From the NCBI RefSeq assembly GCF_030848575.1, contig NZ_JAVDDX010000001.1, forward strand, positions 992,001 through 1,056,000: DNA of 64,000 nt, in the 5' to 3' direction. Below are positions 60,676 to 64,000 of the stretch, piece after piece; within the stretch, counting starts at the first letter, position 1, and the number at the start of each line of letters is the position of its first letter. The notes beneath the pieces were generated by a model. It saw nothing but the letters and a program-made list of their open reading frames with translations. It was not told the DNA's origin and made no database searches. This DNA comes from Haloarcula sp. H-GB4 (GTDB lineage Archaea > Halobacteriota > Halobacteria > Halobacteriales > Haloarculaceae). The position numbers were made by a program, and so were the translations under genes.

Positions 60676-60810
60676 TTACGGCCCAAAGTACGTGTTGCTG
60701 TTAGCGGCTGCTGCAGTCCCTGCCTGAGACAGTAGCATCAGGAGGGTGAAGAGTGCGCCGGCCATTTTTGGGTGCTCTGCGAGGTATTCACGCATTGTGG
60801 TATCTGACAT
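60676..60810 (-). CDS. 44-residue haloarchaeal protein with signal-peptide-like helix
   Basis: This frame runs from the ATG at 60810 to the TAA at 60676. The N-terminal T-M-R-E-Y-L-A-E-H-P-K is followed by a hydrophobic helix L-F-T-L-L-M-L-L-S. Then G-T-A-A-A-A leads to a final NSNTYFGP. The A-x-A run is a signal-peptidase-like site, and cleavage would release about eight residues. I recall similar small haloarchaeal proteins ending in G-P that are annotated only as DUFs, but cannot verify this. It is convergent with the CHAT protease gene. An AT-rich promoter-like stretch lies upstream. Confidence 0.75.
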   Translation of the reverse strand: MSDTTMREYLAEHPKMAGALFTLLMLLSQAGTAAAANSNTYFGP

Positions 60811-61220
60811 GATACAATTTGGATGATGGTAGGGAGATAATTAAATTTATTTGAAAAGTACCTACATATTATATATTGTATTAAGCATAGAATAAAAAGA
60901 TAAATCCAGAAATCAACTCACCTAAGGCTTAAATCGCATATTTAGGGGGAAAATTACACGCACGTGCCATGCGTACGTATGAGAATCACTCTAACAACAC
61001 CCCCATCAGTAGCGTTTAGTAGACTGGTATGTAACTAATGAACAGGACTGGGTATTGATGATTGAATGGAAATTGCCTGATTACTATCAGACAGATATAC
61101 GTCTTGTTGGCTCGCTTTCTGAGTCGGACACAGGGGGGTCAATGTCTACAACAATCGCGAGTGGCTCGATGGAATGGATGGGTAACGGGTTCTGTGCTGT
61201 CGACACCACCGGGAGGAAAG
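60811..61220. other. 410-bp AT-rich intergenic region
   Basis: The region lies between the 44-residue gene (leftward) and the response-regulator gene (rightward). The run 60840-60900 is nearly all A/T and probably holds the leftward promoter. The palindromes cacgtg (60962-60967) and gcgtacgt lie at the centre. An open frame from 61062 joins the response-regulator frame but has no ribosome binding site and a poor start. I see no other gene. Confidence 0.5.
61211..61216 (+). promoter_or_regulatory. Ribosome binding site of the response regulator
   Basis: The sequence gggagg is 4 bases before the ATG at 61221. It decides for this start over the longer frame from 61062 and the later ATG at 61356. 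Confidence 0.65.
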
Positions 61221-62165
61221 ATGGCTTCTGAGGAGCAGTGGTGGCTCGGCGACAAGACAGTGGAGCTCCCCAGCACGGCCATCAGTGGAAGCCGACGCGC
61301 GGCAACGCGGCATACACCGCTTCTCCGGACCGAATCAGTGGACCGGCGTGACGAGATGCGGACAGAGGTCCCGATTCCGCTGGCGAAAGTCGAGCAGTCC
61401 CAGCAGTGTACTGTGTTGCACGTCGACGACGATCCACAGGTCGGTGAACTGGTCGAGGTGTATCTCGAACGTATCAATGACGACTTCGATGTCGTGACGA
61501 AGGCCAGCGCTGTCGCCGCGCTTGATTTCCTCCGGACAGAGCAAGTCGACTGTATCGTCAGCGATTACGATATGCCGAACACTGATGGGCTGGAGTTTCT
61601 TGAGCTGGTCCGCAAGCAGTATCAGGACATTCCATTTATTCTGTTCACTGGCAAGGGTAGCGAGGAAATTGCGAGCGAGGCAATTGCGTCGGGCGTTACG
61701 GACTATATGCAGAAGGGAGGCCGGTCAGACACATACGATGTTCTCGCCAACCGAATCGAGAATGCCGTCGAGCAACATCGCACCGAGCAGCGGTTCTGGA
61801 ACGCCCTCTCGTGGTATCAACGGCTCGTCGAACAGGAGCTCGCGGGCGTCTGTATTATTCAGGACGGGACGTTTGTCTACGTGAACCAGAAGCTGGCCGA
61901 CATTTTCGGCTATGACCAGAGTGAACTCATCGACGAATCGCCGGCTCTCCTCACAGCGGAGGGCGACGGCGACAGACTGCCCGAGTCACTTCGAACAGCG
62001 GACTCAGACGAACTGGATACGTTCCATTCGGAGTTTGAGGGCCGACAGGCCGACGGGGAAACGCGTACCATCGAGGTGTCCGGCGGGTCCATTGAGTACG
62101 ATGGCGAACCGGCGTGGATTGGTGTACTTCGGGACGCCGAAAGCAACCCCGACGTTGGCGAGTGA
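61221..62165 (+). CDS. Response regulator with receiver and PAS domains
   Basis: This is a 314-residue protein from the ATG at 61221, preceded by GGGAGG. The receiver (about 62-180) has V-D-D-D-P-Q, the phosphoacceptor Asp in I-V-S-D-Y-D-M-P, and the late Lys in M-Q-K-G-G. A PAS domain (about 195-310) with I-Q-D-G-T-F-V-Y-V-N-Q-K-L follows. There is no DNA-binding or kinase domain, so it is a signal relay of the type common in haloarchaea. No kinase gene lies beside it. Confidence 0.87.
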   Translation: MASEEQWWLGDKTVELPSTAISGSRRAATRHTPLLRTESVDRRDEMRTEVPIPLAKVEQSQQCTVLHVDDDPQVGELVEVYLERINDDFDVVTKASAVAALDFLRTEQVDCIVSDYDMPNTDGLEFLELVRKQYQDIPFILFTGKGSEEIASEAIASGVTDYMQKGGRSDTYDVLANRIENAVEQHRTEQRFWNALSWYQRLVEQELAGVCIIQDGTFVYVNQKLADIFGYDQSELIDESPALLTAEGDGDRLPESLRTADSDELDTFHSEFEGRQADGETRTIEVSGGSIEYDGEPAWIGVLRDAESNPDVGE

Positions 62166-62296
62166 GTCGCCGTTTAGCTGCTGTGTGCCGCCTTTTGATT
62201 CTACTAGCGCAGACATCGCAGTATCACAGCGGTCTGCCAGTGACTGGCCCAGCATAAGCACAATCCCTTTCCACCGCCCACTCCTACCGTAGTACA

Positions 62297-63235
62297 ATGT
62301 CGGAGTGCGATGCCTGTGGAAAGCAGGAGAACATGCCGTACCAGTGTGGGCACTGTGGGGGGACCTACTGTGCGGAACACCGGCTTCCCGAGGCCCACGA
62401 TTGCCCCGGACTGGACAACTGGAGCGATCCGGGCGGCGTGTTCGACAGCGGGTTCGACGAGAGTGTAGATACTGGCCAGACCTCCGGGAGCGGCGGTGTC
62501 GCTGACCGGTTCGGTATCGACACCGGGCCCGGCGGGCCGCTGGCGTACTTTCGGGGGAACGTCACGTACCTGTTCCTGGCGATTATGGGCATCGTGTTCA
62601 TGCTTGAACATGTCGTTCTCTTTTCGCTCGGGGAAGAGGCGTTCCAGACGCTGTTTGTCCTCCGCCCGGACCACCCCGAGTACGTCTGGACTTGGGTTAC
62701 GTCCGTGTTCTCCCATGCCGCCCCCTTTGGATTCTATCACATCTTCGGGAACGGGATCATCATCTACTTCTTCGGCCGGATCGTCGAGCAGCAGATCGGA
62801 TCGAAGAAGTTCGCGATCTTCTTCCTCGTGTCCGGCGCGCTGGCGGGCCTCGGACAGATCGCAATCCAGGCAGTGCAGGGAACGTCTGCTGGTGTCCTTG
62901 GAGCCAGCGGCGCGGCGCTGGCAATCATGGCGTTTCTGACCGTCCTGAAACCCGACCTGCGCGTCTACCTGTACTTCCTGATTCCCGTCCCGATCTGGGC
63001 AATCACCGGCTTCTACTTCCTGTTGAGCATCTTCGGGTCGCTCAATCCGATGGGGGCCGGCCTGCTCGGTGGCAACATCGCGCACCTTGCCCACCTCATC
63101 GGCCTCATCATCGGGCTCTGGTACGGCCAGAAAATCAAGGGACAGACCCGGATGCCCGGCCAGATACAGTTCGGCGGTGGTGGCGGCCCTGGTGGACCGG
63201 GTGGTCCCGGCGGTCCGGGCCGGCGTCGTCCGTGA
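62297..63235 (+). CDS. Rhomboid intramembrane protease with N-terminal AN1 zinc finger
   Basis: This is a 312-residue protein. The first 40 residues hold a zinc-finger of AN1 type: C-D-A-C-G, then C-G-H-C-G-G-T-Y-C, H-R-L-P-E-A-H-D-C. The rhomboid core has six helices. The catalytic Ser is in G-A-S-G-A and the His is in I-A-H-L-A-H. The tail is a repeat of G-G-P-G. It cleaves other membrane proteins within the bilayer. It is followed, at 3 bp, by the endonuclease V gene. Confidence 0.92.
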   Translation: MSECDACGKQENMPYQCGHCGGTYCAEHRLPEAHDCPGLDNWSDPGGVFDSGFDESVDTGQTSGSGGVADRFGIDTGPGGPLAYFRGNVTYLFLAIMGIVFMLEHVVLFSLGEEAFQTLFVLRPDHPEYVWTWVTSVFSHAAPFGFYHIFGNGIIIYFFGRIVEQQIGSKKFAIFFLVSGALAGLGQIAIQAVQGTSAGVLGASGAALAIMAFLTVLKPDLRVYLYFLIPVPIWAITGFYFLLSIFGSLNPMGAGLLGGNIAHLAHLIGLIIGLWYGQKIKGQTRMPGQIQFGGGGGPGGPGGPGGPGRRRP

Positions 63236-63237
63236 CG

Positions 63238-64000
63238 ATGCACCCGGTTCGCCCCGAGTTCGTCCCCGACCCGTCGCTCTCGAAGACTGAGATGGAGGAG
63301 TTGCAACGCGACATCGCGGAAGTCGCGCAGTTCGAGGATGACATGGACGCTTTGCCCGAGGCGATCACGCGCGCCGGAGACGCACCAGACGTCGACCAGG
63401 CGACACTGAGCACCAGCTCCGACGACCGAACGGACCCGCCCCTCATCGCTGGCGTCGATCAGGCGTTCGTTGACGACAAGGCTGTCTCGGCTGTTGTCGT
63501 GCGACAGAACGGCGAGGTCATCGAGCGAGTCAGTGCCGTGAAGCGAACCGAGATTCCGTACATTCCCGGTCTGCTGTCGTTCCGCGAAGGCGGCGCAATC
63601 CTGGCCGCGTTTGCGGAGTTGGAGACCGACCCCGACGTGGTACTCGTCGACGGCAGCGGCCGCATCCACTTCCGGGAAGCCGGGCTGGCGACACACATCG
63701 GCGTCACACTGGACGTGCCGACCATCGGCGTTGCCAAGAGTCTCCTCTGTGGTACGCCGGAGCGGTCCCTCGATGAGACGTATCCAGAAGGAACGCGGAT
63801 TCCGATTGCAGCCGACGACAGCGTCGAGACTTGCCCCGACGGGACAGTCATTGGCCACGCACTCCAGACGCGCCAGTACGACTCACCGAATCGGCACATC
63901 AATCCGCTCATCGTCAGCCCCGGCCATCGCGTCAGCGCACGCACGGCCGCGGATACCGTCGACGCCACTGCCGACGGCTACAAACTCCCCGAGCCGACCC
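63238..64000 (+). CDS. nfi: Endonuclease V, C-terminal end missing
   Basis: This is an endonuclease V gene running to the end of the window (254 residues visible). The catalytic Asp is in A-G-V-D-Q-A-F, with the Y-I-P-G-L-L-S-F-R-E and D-G-S-G-R-I-H-F-R segments of the family. It cuts DNA near deoxyinosine, or in archaea also inosine-containing RNA. The ATG at 63238 follows the rhomboid stop by 2 bp (a GTG at 63232 is possible). It is cut by the window end, shortly before the usual C-terminus. Confidence 0.92.
   Translation, partial: MHPVRPEFVPDPSLSKTEMEELQRDIAEVAQFEDDMDALPEAITRAGDAPDVDQATLSTSSDDRTDPPLIAGVDQAFVDDKAVSAVVVRQNGEVIERVSAVKRTEIPYIPGLLSFREGGAILAAFAELETDPDVVLVDGSGRIHFREAGLATHIGVTLDVPTIGVAKSLLCGTPERSLDETYPEGTRIPIAADDSVETCPDGTVIGHALQTRQYDSPNRHINPLIVSPGHRVSARTAADTVDATADGYKLPEPT

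Noticed and set aside
1-64000. Search for CRISPR arrays, insertion sequences, integrases, attachment sites, rRNA and origins
   Set aside because: I saw no spaced direct repeats, transposase motifs or Cdc6/Orc gene, and only one tRNA. The tRNA-Pro at 9141 has no neighbouring integrase and no partial 3' copy that I noticed.

Overview
The window is chromosomal DNA of an extremely halophilic archaeon (class Halobacteria), most like Haloarcula. It is GC-rich and its proteins are strongly acidic. Exported proteins carry twin-arginine lipobox leaders. It holds XPB/Bax1, a bacterio-opsin-activator-type HTH regulator, a split methylmalonyl-CoA mutase, an archaeal pilin and several haloarchaea-restricted families. 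Most of it is ordinary, tightly packed core genome with many 4-8 bp gene overlaps and short or absent 5' leaders. I saw no insertion sequence, CRISPR array, rRNA or replication origin. One tRNA gene, tRNA-Pro(GGG), lies at 9141-9211.

Layout. 1-3145: end of a branched-chain-type ABC permease, an alpha/beta hydrolase and an acyl-CoA ligase. 3200-10391: a histidine kinase with a degenerate receiver domain, a sugar-acid dehydratase, a four-unit DUF4397 lipoprotein, a winged-helix/membrane protein pair, the tRNA and a beta-helix surface protein. 10498-14931: XPB helicase and its nuclease partner Bax1, separated by a DUF389 membrane protein. 15008-20236: a RiPP cluster. 20269-27143: RNA m5C methyltransferase, PAC2, SppA, DUF373, Dph6, a sugar nucleotidyltransferase and a degenerate Nudix protein. 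27169-31346: methylmalonyl-CoA epimerase and mutase, FKBP, a GNAT and an HTH-10 regulator. 31373-40790: a complete Liv-type ABC transporter next to a hydroxybutyrate-dehydrogenase-like SDR and an acetyl-CoA-synthetase-like ligase, then an MFS exporter. 40905-49868: a 37-residue zinc ribbon, a PAPS-reductase-family protein, membrane proteins, ferredoxin, a geranylgeranyl reductase, a pilin, an M20 amidohydrolase, an S10 paralogue and a Nudix hydrolase. 50198-58282: DUF4013, a Cas4-like Fe-S nuclease candidate, a MacB-type ABC pair with a LolA-like protein, Mut7-C, PolX and DUF5788. 58510-64000: a CHAT caspase-like protease, a 44-residue signal-peptide-like protein, a response regulator with PAS domain, an AN1-rhomboid protease and endonuclease V (cut by the window end).

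The most interesting region is 15008-20236. It contains the lasso-peptide tailoring set: a PqqD-like leader-binding protein (B1), a transglutaminase-like leader peptidase (B2), an HPr-kinase-like peptide kinase (K), a nucleotidyltransferase (NT) and an ABC exporter (D). I found a 32-residue precursor at 17374-17472, directly after a strong GGAGGT ribosome binding site. Its leader has the lasso Y-xx-P-x-V...G...T spacing, and it ends in Ser, the residue phosphorylated by lasso K kinases. The asparagine-synthetase-like lasso cyclase is absent, and the predicted 12-residue core has no Asp/Glu at ring positions 7-9. I infer either a lasso-derived pathway that makes a linear, C-terminally phosphorylated peptide, or one whose cyclase is encoded elsewhere. 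A second candidate is the CHAT protease at 58510 with the adjacent convergent 44-residue protein, whose predicted signal-peptidase site would release a short C-terminal peptide.
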